The notes beneath the pieces were generated by a model that saw only the letters and a program-made list of their open reading frames with translations, was not told the DNA's origin and did not search any database. Positions 9,190 through 16,360 of a DNA stretch of 22,431 nucleotides are shown here, in pieces (the first letter of the stretch is position 1; each line of letters opens with the position of its first letter). The translations under genes and the position numbers were made by a program. Origin of the DNA: Chara braunii (Eukaryota > Streptophyta > Charophyceae > Charales > Characeae); contig BFEA01000266.1 of assembly GCA_003427395.1 (NCBI GenBank), positions 217,495 to 239,925 on the forward strand. Reading direction: 5' to 3'.

Positions 9190-9715
9190 CTTTTGACAAA
9201 AAACCCAGCAGTGCGGTAAGAACTGGAGTCGTTGCCGCAAAACAAATTCCTGCAGCGCTCCCGCACTACCGCTGAAAAAAATCCAGAACCGCCGCCACAA
9301 AAATCTGGCAGTGCTTCCTCACTACCGCCGCTAAAACTGGAGTCGCCGCCTCAGAAATCCGGCAGCGCTTCAGCACCGCTGCCGTAAAAAGCCACGTCGC
9401 CGCCGCAAAATTTCGGATGCACTTCTGTACTACTGCAGTAAAAACCCGTGCCGACGCCGCAAAATTTCGGTAATACTTTCGTACTACCGCAGTAAAAACC
9501 CGTGCCGCCGTCGCAGAATTTCGGCAGCACTTTGATACCACCGCAGTAAAAACCCGTGCTGCCGCCGCATAATTTCGGCAACACTTCCGTACTATCATAG
9601 TAAAAACCCGTGCCGCCGCCGCAGAATTTCGGCAGCACTTTGATACCACCGCAGTGAAAACCGGGACCGCCGCTGTAAATTTTCCGGCAGCACTTCCCCA
9701 CTGTAGTGGAAAATC
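9190..9715 (-). repeat. 54-bp minisatellite (18 codons), about nine units
   Basis: The motif TTTCGG or its variant recurs at 9303, 9357, 9411, 9465, 9519, 9573, 9627 and 9681, exactly 54 bp apart, with more degenerate units to the left. Since 54 is divisible by three, two minus-strand frames stay open throughout (9266-9817 and 9351-9770). One reads as 18-residue repeats like GFYCGGIKVLPKFCGGGT. Persistence of two frames at once argues for a by-product of the period rather than selection. Units contain short foldbacks; in the unit from 9522 GGCAGCAC is matched by GTGCTGCC. Left units are most diverged and central ones most alike, as expected from recent central amplification. Confidence 0.85.
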
Positions 9716-10034
9716 GCATGCCAAAATTGGTAAAATTTGGGCCCCAGGCCCAAATTTCACAGCGCCGCATTGCCGCAGTCCCGCAGTATCACTAGGTCTG
9801 TCCCGTGGGACCAGCACCAGCCAGAGGGGAAGGGAGGAGGGTGCTCCCTGCCTTGGCTATGGCTGCCCAGTCCTCCTCCTTGCGCTCCTCAGCAGTCCTC
9901 CAACCTTTCCTCACGTTGCCTCAGGCAGCAGCTCCAGCAGCCAGCAACACTCAAGTGTGCTCGTCACACACTGGCAGCACGAGTGCATTGTGTGGCAGCT
10001 GGGAGGCAACTGCCTGTTTTATATTGGCTGACGA
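9716..10034. other. Unassigned linker between the minisatellite and the hairpin cluster
   Basis: Three overlapping plus-strand frames (9654-10141) cover this stretch in different registers. All look like by-products of stop-poor GC- and CAG-rich sequence. GGCAGCTGGGAGGCAACTGCC (ends GGCAG/CTGCC) near 9996-10016 is a minor foldback. I see no gene. Confidence 0.35.
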
Positions 10035-10468
10035 GGGCTGGACGTCACTCCAGCCCCCAGGCAAAATCACGGGCTCACTGTGAGCCCTTGATCTGCCAGG
10101 ATCCAGGGTTGATTGTGGTTGCACAACAGCCGCAGCCTTAGTGTGGGGCAATTTCTTCAACTGCCCTATTTTATTTTTATTTTTATTTTTCCCAGCTATC
10201 TCGGAATCTCACGAGATAGCCGGGTTCCTGCCATTTCCAAAACCTTTTTTCTTTTATTTTTGTAATAAGGGGTTAGAGAGATACAACCCCTTACAGTTTG
10301 ATGTATCTGGACCTTTTTTCCAGGGCAGATACATCGTGGAAAAGGTTGTACCTAGCCTTTTCCTTAGTGATCCTTCAACTTTCGGGCTCCCTTAAAAAAC
10401 GGGAGCCTCACAGTTACCTCTGGCAGCTTGTACCAGAGGTGACACCACGTGAGGACAAGTGTCCTCAC

Positions 10469-10505
10469 AAAGAAAAGAAAAGAAAAGAAAAGAAAAGAAG
10501 AAGAA
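10469..10505 (+). repeat. (AAAAG)n microsatellite
   Basis: About seven AAAAG-like units, ending in AAGAAGAAG. It starts directly after the hairpin at 10449-10468. Confidence 0.9.
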
Positions 10506-10851
10506 ATAATGAAAAAACCCCAACCCCTTCAACTAAAGTGCTCCTGGCCGTGATTCGAGCCACGAGCATGCAATTTTCTGCCAACAGCCTACTTCTTACC
10601 TCTGCTGCCCTCCCCTGAAAATGGGGAGGATAGTTGTTAGGTTGGGAGGAGCAGGTCCTCCTCCTCCCAACCACCCCGTTTTTGTCTCTCCCTCTCTTCA
10701 ATTCCCTCAGTCCCACTCCACGCACGCGCCGTGAGCCACTCGCGGCCACGAATATTCCCGTTTTATGAGTAGGGAGCTAATCCTGCTCCCATACAGTCGA
10801 AAAGACTGTACTTCTGTCCTACGAGGTAAGTTGCCTCGTTTTTTGCCTTGC

Positions 10852-10872
10852 TTTTTTTTTTTTTTTTTTTTT
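10852..10872 (+). repeat. Poly-T tract (21 T)
   Basis: An uninterrupted run of 21 T. On the minus strand it is a poly-A directly downstream of the second hairpin of module C, so it could be the remnant of a retrotransposed poly-A tail. Confidence 0.9.
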
Positions 10873-10876
10873 CCAG

Positions 10877-11039
10877 CCCCCTTCGTTTTCCCTGTCTAGT
10901 CGAGCTACAACAGCTTACGAACGGGAAAGGGGGAACTAAAGGAAAATCAACAAAATAAAAACAAACAAAAACAAAACAATTAAAAAACTTACCTCAACCT
11001 CTTCGAGTCGATGCAGCCTGTTCGTCAAAACGAACGGGC
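10877..11039 (-). repeat. Hairpin/splice-donor module, copy C
   Basis: Read on the minus strand the module starts with the hairpin GCCCGTTCGT-TTTG-ACGAACAGGC (11016-11039, 10 bp with one G-T pair). About 20 bases later comes the donor-like AGGTAAGT (10988-10994 on plus), then a T-rich tract of about 50 bases ending CTTTAG, then a second foldback containing CCCGTTCG (10877-10933), then poly-A. The same order is found in copies A (11466-11751) and B (17037-17315). The donor, T-rich tract and TTTAG together look like a short intron, but no conserved protein is evident on both sides. Confidence 0.55.
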
Positions 11040-11183
11040 GCCTAGATAGCTCAAGCAGAGAGGGGTGGGAAAGGTACATGTGTGGCAGTGTATATTTCCA
11101 TGTTCTAGGGGTTGATTCATTCGATTTTGCTCATCCTATCTATGAAAGTAGCGTGGGGGAAGCGCCAGGTAGGTCACTTCTTG

Positions 11184-11185
<2 letters not shown>

Positions 11186-11261
<76 letters not shown>

Positions 11262-11262
11262 N

Positions 11263-11358
<96 letters not shown>
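11186..11358 (+). repeat. (TC)n microsatellite, about 170 bp
   Basis: Almost pure CT dinucleotides with one undetermined base (11262), a CTTTC interruption near 11313 and a CTTCTC break at the right edge. Its true length may differ from the assembly. The Leu/Ser-alternating open frames across it are artefacts. Confidence 0.97.
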
Positions 11359-11359
<1 letters not shown>

Positions 11360-11361
11360 GT

Positions 11362-11397
11362 GCCTGAACCTAGACGCTATCGGGGCCGGGTTCAGGC
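11362..11397 (+). repeat. 10-bp hairpin directly upstream of the ribozyme
   Basis: GCCTGAACCT (11362-11371) faces GGGTTCAGGC (11388-11397), with one G-T pair. Flanking CTCT and AGAG (11356-11359 and 11400-11403) extend the stem beyond a GT/GT internal loop. It ends four bases before the hammerhead. Confidence 0.8.
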
Positions 11398-11406
11398 GTA
11401 GAGGTT

Positions 11407-11459
11407 GACTGTCGAGGTCTAATCTCCTGATGAGTCGGTGAAACCCCGACGAAACAGTC
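11407..11459 (+). ncRNA. Hammerhead ribozyme, type III (open stem III)
   Basis: All core parts are present in order. Stem III 5' strand GACTGT (11407-11412) is followed by the cleavable C (11413), giving a GUC site. Stem I is GAGG/TCTC (11414-11417 and 11423-11426) closed by loop TCTAA. The invariant CTGATGA is at 11427-11433. Stem II is GTCGG/CCGAC (11434-11438 and 11446-11450) with loop TGAAACC. Then comes GAAA (11451-11454), whose last A pairs with the U of GUC, and ACAGTC (11454-11459) completes a 6-bp stem III. Predicted self-cleavage is after 11413. Such RNAs cut their own backbone and process multimeric transcripts; type III forms occur in plant retrozymes and viroid-like RNAs. Only one copy is visible here. 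Sequence match is strong; activity is untested. Confidence 0.88.
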
Positions 11460-11465
11460 TATTCA

Positions 11466-11751
11466 GCCCGTTCGTTTTAGACGAACGGGCGTTTCGTTTC
11501 TTGCAGTTTGTAAAAAAAATCTAAAAACAAAAGAATCTAAAGGAAATCTAAGAGAAAATAAATAAAAAAAATCTAAAAAGAAAAATCAACTTACCTCAGA
11601 AAAAATGGCTGCCCATTTTCAATGGGCGCCTGTTTCCCTTCTGAGGACTTACAGTCCTCTGCCTCATCTTCTTTCGCCATCTGTCGCGCTGTAGTTAGTT
11701 ATATTTTTTTTTTTTTGCAATAATAAAAACCGTTGGCTTTATGCCACGGTT
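11466..11751 (-). repeat. Hairpin/splice-donor module, copy A
   Basis: Read on the minus strand: hairpin AACCG(t)TGGC-loop-GCCA-CGGTT (11728-11751), a poly-A-like run, then an exon-like stretch starting at an ATG (complement of 11679-11681) that stays open for about 29 codons and contains the hairpin GCCCATT-TTC-AATGGGC (11611-11627). It ends at a perfect AG|GTAAGT donor (11590-11596 on plus). A T-rich tract of about 80 bases with several TTTTAG acceptor-like sites follows, then the perfect 10-bp hairpin GCCCGTTCGT/ACGAACGGGC (11466-11490). The conceptual peptide (MAKEDEAED...) matches nothing I know. The hammerhead lies six bases beyond, on the opposite strand. Confidence 0.55.
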
Positions 11752-11829
11752 ACTGTTATGCGCCCTTAGGCACATCTGTGTGTGCCATGTGGCACTGTTT
11801 TTAGCTTTTCTTGTATTTGTATTTTCATT

Positions 11830-12080
11830 TTTACTTTGATTTATTATTTATTTATTTTCTCGATTTATACGTGTCATTTTTGTGCAAGGCCATGGTAATC
11901 TCGCGAGCAGCAAATCTTGGCCATGCGATCTTCAAGATCGGCGGTCGAGATCGACCGCGCTGATAGCAAGTGACCAACTCCAAAAAAACGGAGCCAGCTC
12001 TGAGGTACGACAAGTCAGATTCGATCCCGGTATGTGCTGGGTAAGAGTTGGCTGCATTAACCTACTGGGCTAGCTCCTGT
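11830..12080 (-). mobile_element. tRNA-derived SINE, tRNA-Lys(CUU)-like head
   Basis: On the minus strand an A-box TAGCCCAGTAGG (complement of 12061-12072) is followed 44 bases from its start by a B-box-like GGGATCGAATCTGAC (complement of 12014-12028). Plant tRNA-Lys has TAGCTCAGTTGG and GGGTTCGAGCC at nearly the same spacing, and the anticodon-loop CTCTTA is kept at the expected place. Acceptor pairing is lost, as usual in SINE heads. The body continues leftward with palindromes CGATCTT-C-AAGATCG (11926-11940) and GCGGTCGA-GA-TCGACCGC (11941-11958). It ends in an AAAT-rich 3' tail (complement of about 11835-11862). Such elements are transcribed by Pol III and copied by LINE machinery. An isolated tRNA pseudogene is the alternative. 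I did not find clear target-site duplications. Confidence 0.62.
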
Positions 12081-12097
12081 TCCAAGCTGAACACTAG

Positions 12098-12120
12098 CAA
12101 CTCTTCAATATGAAGAGTTG
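12098..12120. repeat. 9-bp perfect hairpin
   Basis: CAACTCTTC, loop AATAT, GAAGAGTTG. It lies between the SINE head and the 25-bp array. AAGAGTTGGC also occurs at 12043-12052, so this hairpin may have arisen from a local copy in inverted orientation. Confidence 0.85.
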
Positions 12121-12137
12121 GCCCAGGTATTTTCTTA

Positions 12138-12495
12138 GCCTGCGGCCTTGCAGGCTTCGACGGCCTGTGGTTTAGCAGGCCTGTCCCGCCTGTGGCCTAA
12201 CAGGCCCTTCCCGCTTGTGGCCTAACAGGCTCCGACTGCCTGTGGTTTAGCANNNNNNNNNNNNNNNNNNNNNNNNNNNNNNNNNNNNNNNNNNNNNNNN
12301 NNNNNNNNNNNNNNNNNNNNNNNNNNNNNNNNNNNNNNNNNNNNNNNNNNNNNNNNNNNNNNNNNNNNNNNNNNNNNNNNNNNNNNNNNNNNTGGCCTAA
12401 CAGGTCCTTCCCGCTTGTGGCCTGACAGTCTCCGACGGCCTGTGGTTTAGCAGGCCTGTCCCGCCTGTGGCCTAACAGGCCCTTCCCACCTGTGG
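12138..12495 (+). repeat. 25-bp hairpin satellite with a three-unit higher-order repeat
   Basis: Each 25-bp unit is a hairpin such as GCCTGT-GGCCTA-ACAGGC plus a 7-base linker. Three unit types alternate by linker and loop: GGTTTAG loop with CTGTCCC, GGCCTA loop with CCTTCCC, and a GCTTG-started unit with TCCGACG. Together they make a 75-bp higher-order period. The first unit (12138-12162) carries GCCTGC/GCAGGC where others have GCCTGT/ACAGGC, a paired change that keeps the stem. Register at 25 bp continues across the assembly gap, but unit order is off by one, so the gap length is probably nominal. Confidence 0.9.
12253..12392. other. Assembly gap (140 N) inside the satellite
   Basis: A run of 140 undetermined bases within the 25-bp array; true copy number is unknown. 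Confidence 0.98.
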
Positions 12496-12900
12496 CCTCT
12501 TATACCGGTTAGCCATGTGACCGGCGGCTTGATGGGGCATCTAGCCGGGTAGGCCTCGGCATCAGCCTATTGACCCCAGGCTCGAAGTCAAGCCCTGCGG
12601 CCTTAGGAAAAAACAAAACTTCTTACACCTCCTACGTCGCGGCCCTATACTCCGGCGTAACCCTCTTTTTAACCCACTTATTATTGGTAGAATAAGTTTA
12701 ATTTCAGCATTCCCTTATCCGCACATTCCTGCGGTTTTGACAAAGCGAAGCAATGCCGTTCACACCAGCTATCCCCGGACGTCACACGTGTCCTGACTAA
12801 AGTATGAAAACTCTTAGTTCCTTAATCATGGTTTAGGTCTGAATAAACTTTTGGCAAATGTCAGTCTCATCAAGTCCTTCAATTCAATGAAAAGGTCAGA
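12496..12900. other. Unassigned DNA to the right of the satellite
   Basis: No gene. CCGGT/ACCGG (near 12507-12526) is a small foldback. A TAGCCGGGTAGG sequence near 12541 resembles a Pol III A-box, but its potential B-box is too close to be convincing. Confidence 0.35.
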
Positions 12901-12952
12901 CAACGTCCGACGTTGAAAAATACCGGCAAATACCCTTGTCAGGGTATTTGCC
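12901..12952. repeat. Two adjacent perfect hairpins (6 bp and 11 bp)
   Basis: CAACGT-CCG-ACGTTG (12901-12915) is followed by GGCAAATACCC-TTGTCA-GGGTATTTGCC (12925-12952). The 11-bp perfect stem is among the longest in the window. The right side of the second hairpin is the last of the hairpin-dense zone; sequence beyond it looks different. Confidence 0.85.
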
Positions 12953-13919
12953 CCGACAGCGCCGTCCCTTCATCGCTCTAGTCGGGTGCGCCAACCATAT
13001 TTCCCGCAGCTCCTTACGACAAGATAGGTTCCTGTGGGATATATGTTACCTTTCTAAGGAGTTATCACGACCCTTAGGGGCGTATCCTTACGGAGCTATT
13101 GACCCACGTGCAAAAGTTTTTAGATGCAATCGCAGAGGTAGATCAATCGAGGGCGTTTGCTCGTTTCGGTGCAATATAGCAAACACTTCGTTAAACATCA
13201 AGTGGACCCGAATATCGTTCATTCCTTAGGGCGCCGATCTCCTAGGTACAAAGAGCACACTAGTCGAATAGGACGACTTCAACCAAGCATGAAACCCCAA
13301 CCTCAATCCTAGTCCCTTTACACACCAGTCAAAAAATTATGACAACGATAGATAATTATATAAAAAGAATCAACTGTAGTTGATAATTATAACAACTCGG
13401 ATAATTATATAAAAAAGAATAAATTGTATTTGATAGGAATGAATATCCAATATAAAATGATAGTTGAAAAAAATTGAATCATCATTTGATACATCCAATC
13501 ACATAATATAAAAATAAAACCCAACCACCTCGGGTCGAACTCGATAAAAAAAACTATATTGAAAAAAAAATAAAAATGGATTTGACAATATCCTTAATGC
13601 TGCCCACAAGATAGTCGGACTGCCTTAGTTTTGATTCGATCAGATACGCTGTGAAAGTCATTAATTACAGCCTACTGACGACTTAAGATGAGACACGCAT
13701 ACATCCGTCTTCGTACATTCTCAATTTTCTTGGATGACAGGTTGCTTTGCGGATGATTCTTCATAAGGTGCATTACTTGATTTAGAATGTCTCTCTGTCC
13801 ATGACGTGGTCTGGACTCTGGGGTACTCCTCCTCGCCCGAGAACAAAGCCCGGTCCCGGAAGTCAAACCGTGACCACCGAATTGGAAGTGTAAAATTTCG
13901 TAGAACTATCCACCATGGG
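12953..13919. other. Unassigned DNA, no credible gene
   Basis: The first 280 bases allow a 97-codon plus frame (12936-13229) with no recognised domain. From about 13320 to 13600 the sequence is AT-rich with loosely repeated GATAATTATATAAAAA motifs (near 13350 and 13400). A 64-codon minus frame (13672-13866) has a basic, protein-like composition but matches no family I know. One hairpin, GTTTGCT/AGCAAAC, lies near 13155-13184. Confidence 0.35.
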
Positions 13920-14612
13920 TCGATAACATGGTCGGCTCCTAGAGCAACGAGCCCCTGCCCCGATGCTTCCTAGAGATAGAGAACGCGTCCTATTCGTGTA
14001 GGTATAAGTTATTTTTGTTTTTCTTAAGCTCGAGGTAACTTAGACGAAAACAGTCAGAAGAGATAGAGAATGAGAATCATTTGGACAGATATAAGAATAT
14101 AAGATAATTCGGGATAGAAAAGGTAGACTTAAAAAAAAAACTAAGTATGATTATCTTCATCCTCATTATAGTAACGAATTGTTTTTCTACATTACCAGTC
14201 GAAATTGTTCACTTCAAAATACAAGTGTTTTTAACATGCTGGCAAGCGAAAAGTAAAAAAACAACTCTAGATCGATAACATGGTCGACTCTTAGAGCAAC
14301 GAACCCCTGCTCCGATGTTTCCTAGAGATAGAGAGCGCATCCTATGCGTATAGGTTTAAGTTCTTCTCATTATTCTTAAGCTCAAGGTAACTTAGACGAA
14401 AAAAGTAAGAAGAGATAAAGAATGAGAACCATTTGGAAAGGTATAGGAAGATAAGATCATTCTGGATAGAACGGGTAGACCTCAGGAAAAAATTAAGTAT
14501 GATTATCTTCATCTTTATTATATTAACGAGTTGTTTTTTTACAAAACCCGTTAAAATTGTTCACCTCAATATACAAGTTTTTTTAACATGCAGGCAAGCG
14601 AAAAGTAGAAAC
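13920..14612. repeat. Tandem duplication, 352-bp period, two diverged copies
   Basis: TCGATAACATGGTCGGCTCC at 13920 recurs as TCGATAACATGGTCGACTCT at 14272, and GGCAAGCGAAAAGTA at 14241 recurs at 14593, both exactly 352 bp apart, so there is no net indel between the copies. Divergence is plainly more than a few percent, so the duplication is not recent. Each copy has a small frame starting ATGATTATCTTCATC (14147 and 14499); in the second it extends to an 85-codon frame beginning upstream. Differences between the copies of this frame are mostly amino-acid changing, which argues against coding selection. The origin of the unit is unknown. Confidence 0.9.
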
Positions 14613-15700
14613 AGGATAATCCTTTTCCTTTTCTCCAATAGGCATAATCAATATCATTTTCTAACATTCCTTTTTACCTACTTGCACTGAAAGAAAAATA
14701 AACAAGTTCAAAGGAAACCAATACAACCCGACACCTAAGTCAGACCTTCTCATTCACAAACGAAAACACATTTCCTTTGCTTTTTTAACGAACATTCAAT
14801 GAACAGGGTCAAGCAAGTGTGGGTTCACATAGTTGTCAAGGGGAGACTGAGTCATTCAACTGACCTAGAGTGAAGTTTAGATCGACTCACTCAAGGAAGC
14901 CGAGTAATATCCCAATTGGAAAATATGTCGCCGAAGTCAACGCCCGATTCGCAATTCGATCAACCATTGCCTTGCAATAAAAAAACAACCCGCACTTTTC
15001 CCAACAGACATGGACAAATTGCAAGGCAAATAAGTTCAATAATCGAACTTAGATGGGATAACCCTTGAGGAAGGCAGTCTCAAAATGAGCCCCTCGTGGT
15101 CCAGATTGTGCCGGCGCAAACCCAACAGCGCCGCAAAATTTTCGGACTGTCCAAGTCCACTAATTGTCTAAGACTGCACTCCACAAAAAACAAAAACGCG
15201 AGTCGCTGTGTGTTGCCAATCGAAAATCGTCCACGCCTCACAGTTTAGAGTCCCAAGTTCCAATTGGTCCTAAAATAGTCTCAGGTAGTCCAAGAGTAAT
15301 GCCCACAATACAGAATGACTTTACACACCAACGCCGCTCACATCGTTCGTCGAAAAAAAAATAAAGGTGACTCCTGGTGAAAATTGTATACTGACTACTC
15401 CGCCAACCTGCCTAAAGTTCCAAAAACTCCCTCAGGGAATGTGCGCACTCCAAACGAAGTCGCTCATCCATGTGCCTAAGGTAAATTCCTCACATTGAGG
15501 TAAACCAACTGCCCTTAAGGCGATACCAATAGCTTTGCTACCTTCAAATGTGGATGACGCATACCAAATTACTACACAAATACCTAATCCCCCACCATTT
15601 CATACAAACGACACTCTCATTTGAGCCCAAAATGTGCAGCAATACTCACACCATCGTCGGGTCATGCTAGAATGGTCCACTACCACCAGACACCTCAAAA
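14613..15700. other. Unassigned DNA
   Basis: No credible gene. Near 15117-15145 the sequence CAGCGCCGCAAAATTTTCGG resembles the 54-bp unit at 9190-9715, suggesting a stray relative of that family. A 66-codon plus frame (15164-15364) has no features. Confidence 0.35.
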
Positions 15701-16320
15701 AATAAATGCATGACTGCTGCTCACCGCGCTGTTAAAATCGGTATCACGATTGTCCGGCAACACCATTACCTGCTCGCACATCACAATAACGGATCCACTG
15801 TGCTGCAAAATCTTGCCAGCACTTTCCTCTTAAAAATAGTGTCGTCGACAAGTCCAAGATTTTGCAGTGTGACCCAACCGAGAATGCCGCAATTGTTGTT
15901 GCCAATCGAACAGCACCTCCCCACACAAACAAAAAAAACACATTGATGCCGCGAGGCGATTCCAGCAGCACCTCCCTTCAAAACGTTGTTGACACCGAAG
16001 AACTTATGCAACATGTTCCCCCTCTAGCATTGTCGTCGTTACAGCGCCGCCAAGCGGATACCGTCTCCCTCTACATAGAAAATCAAGTGTTATCGTGCGG
16101 TCAAACGTAGTGCATCTCCTCGACGTGTGTCATTTGTCGTTCAATCTACCCCCCCCGCAGTCTATAGGCTGCAACACTAATGGCAACAGTGGGGCAATAA
16201 GCTCCCAACCTCTTGCTATGATTACCATTCTCTCTCTCTACTTCCTGCAGACCTCCACCAGCAGCACCGCCCCTCACAATGTGATCGAGCTCAATTTTGA
16301 CTTGAAGTGCAGATAAGCAA
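15701..16320 (+). other. Possible decayed element with a foldback and an 82-codon frame
   Basis: CTGCAAAATCTTG (15803-15815) and CAAGATTTTGCAG (15855-15867) form a perfect 13-bp inverted repeat with a 39-base spacer. The left arm continues CCAGCACTTTCCTC, similar in style to the 54-bp units (GGCAGCACTTTC). From 15862 an 82-codon plus frame has balanced composition but matches no family I know, and overlaps plus frames in other registers (15710-15946, 16095-16316). I treat it as unproven. Confidence 0.35.
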
Positions 16321-16360
16321 CATCACAACCTCAACAACTGTAAGGCAAATTGTGGGGGTT

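Larger units (their letters stand above)
10035..10876. repeat. Dense array of short perfect hairpins
   Basis: Non-overlapping inverted repeats follow one another with few bases between them. Perfect stems are GGGCTGG/CCAGCCC (10035-10056), GGGCTCAC-T-GTGAGCCC (10071-10087), GCTATCTCG/CGAGATAGC (10195-10220), TAAGGGGTT/AACCCCTTA (10266-10293), GATGTATCTG/CAGATACATC (10300-10335), GGAAAAGG/CCTTTTCC (10338-10363), GGCTCCC/GGGAGCC (10385-10407), ACCTCTGG/CCAGAGGT (10416-10440), GTGAGGAC-AAGT-GTCCTCAC (10449-10468), CCTCCCC/GGGGAGG (10609-10629), a 12-bp stem GGTTGGGAGGAG/CTCCTCCCAACC (10640-10672), GGGAGC/GCTCCC (10772-10790), TACAGTC/GACTGTA (10792-10810) and ACGAGG/CCTCGT (10821-10839). Arms and loops are unrelated from one hairpin to the next, so this is not one repeat amplified. 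No credible gene lies here. On the minus strand a donor-like AGGTAAG follows the 10609 hairpin. Confidence 0.8.

Noticed and set aside
10028-10066. CTGACGA followed by the GGGCTGG/CCAGCCC hairpin
   Set aside because: The required GAAA does not follow the stem (the sequence is CAGGCAAAA).
10545-10572. TGATTCGAGCC as a tRNA T-arm
   Set aside because: No A-box lies upstream at the right distance and the T-stem has only three pairs.
11078-11408. Leu/Ser-rich proteins across the (TC)n tract
   Set aside because: Pure dinucleotide repeat translated; not genes.
12138-12495. CRISPR array with palindromic repeats
   Set aside because: No unique spacers; the whole 25-bp unit is repeated with a 75-bp higher-order period.
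12541-12595. Plus-strand tRNA-like sequence (TAGCCGGGTAGG ... GGCTCGAAGTC)
   Set aside because: The A-box to B-box spacing is about six bases too short and the T-arm does not pair.
14147-14690. A small membrane-like protein conserved in both 352-bp copies
   Set aside because: Differences between the copies are mostly amino-acid changing, so there is no sign of protein-level selection.
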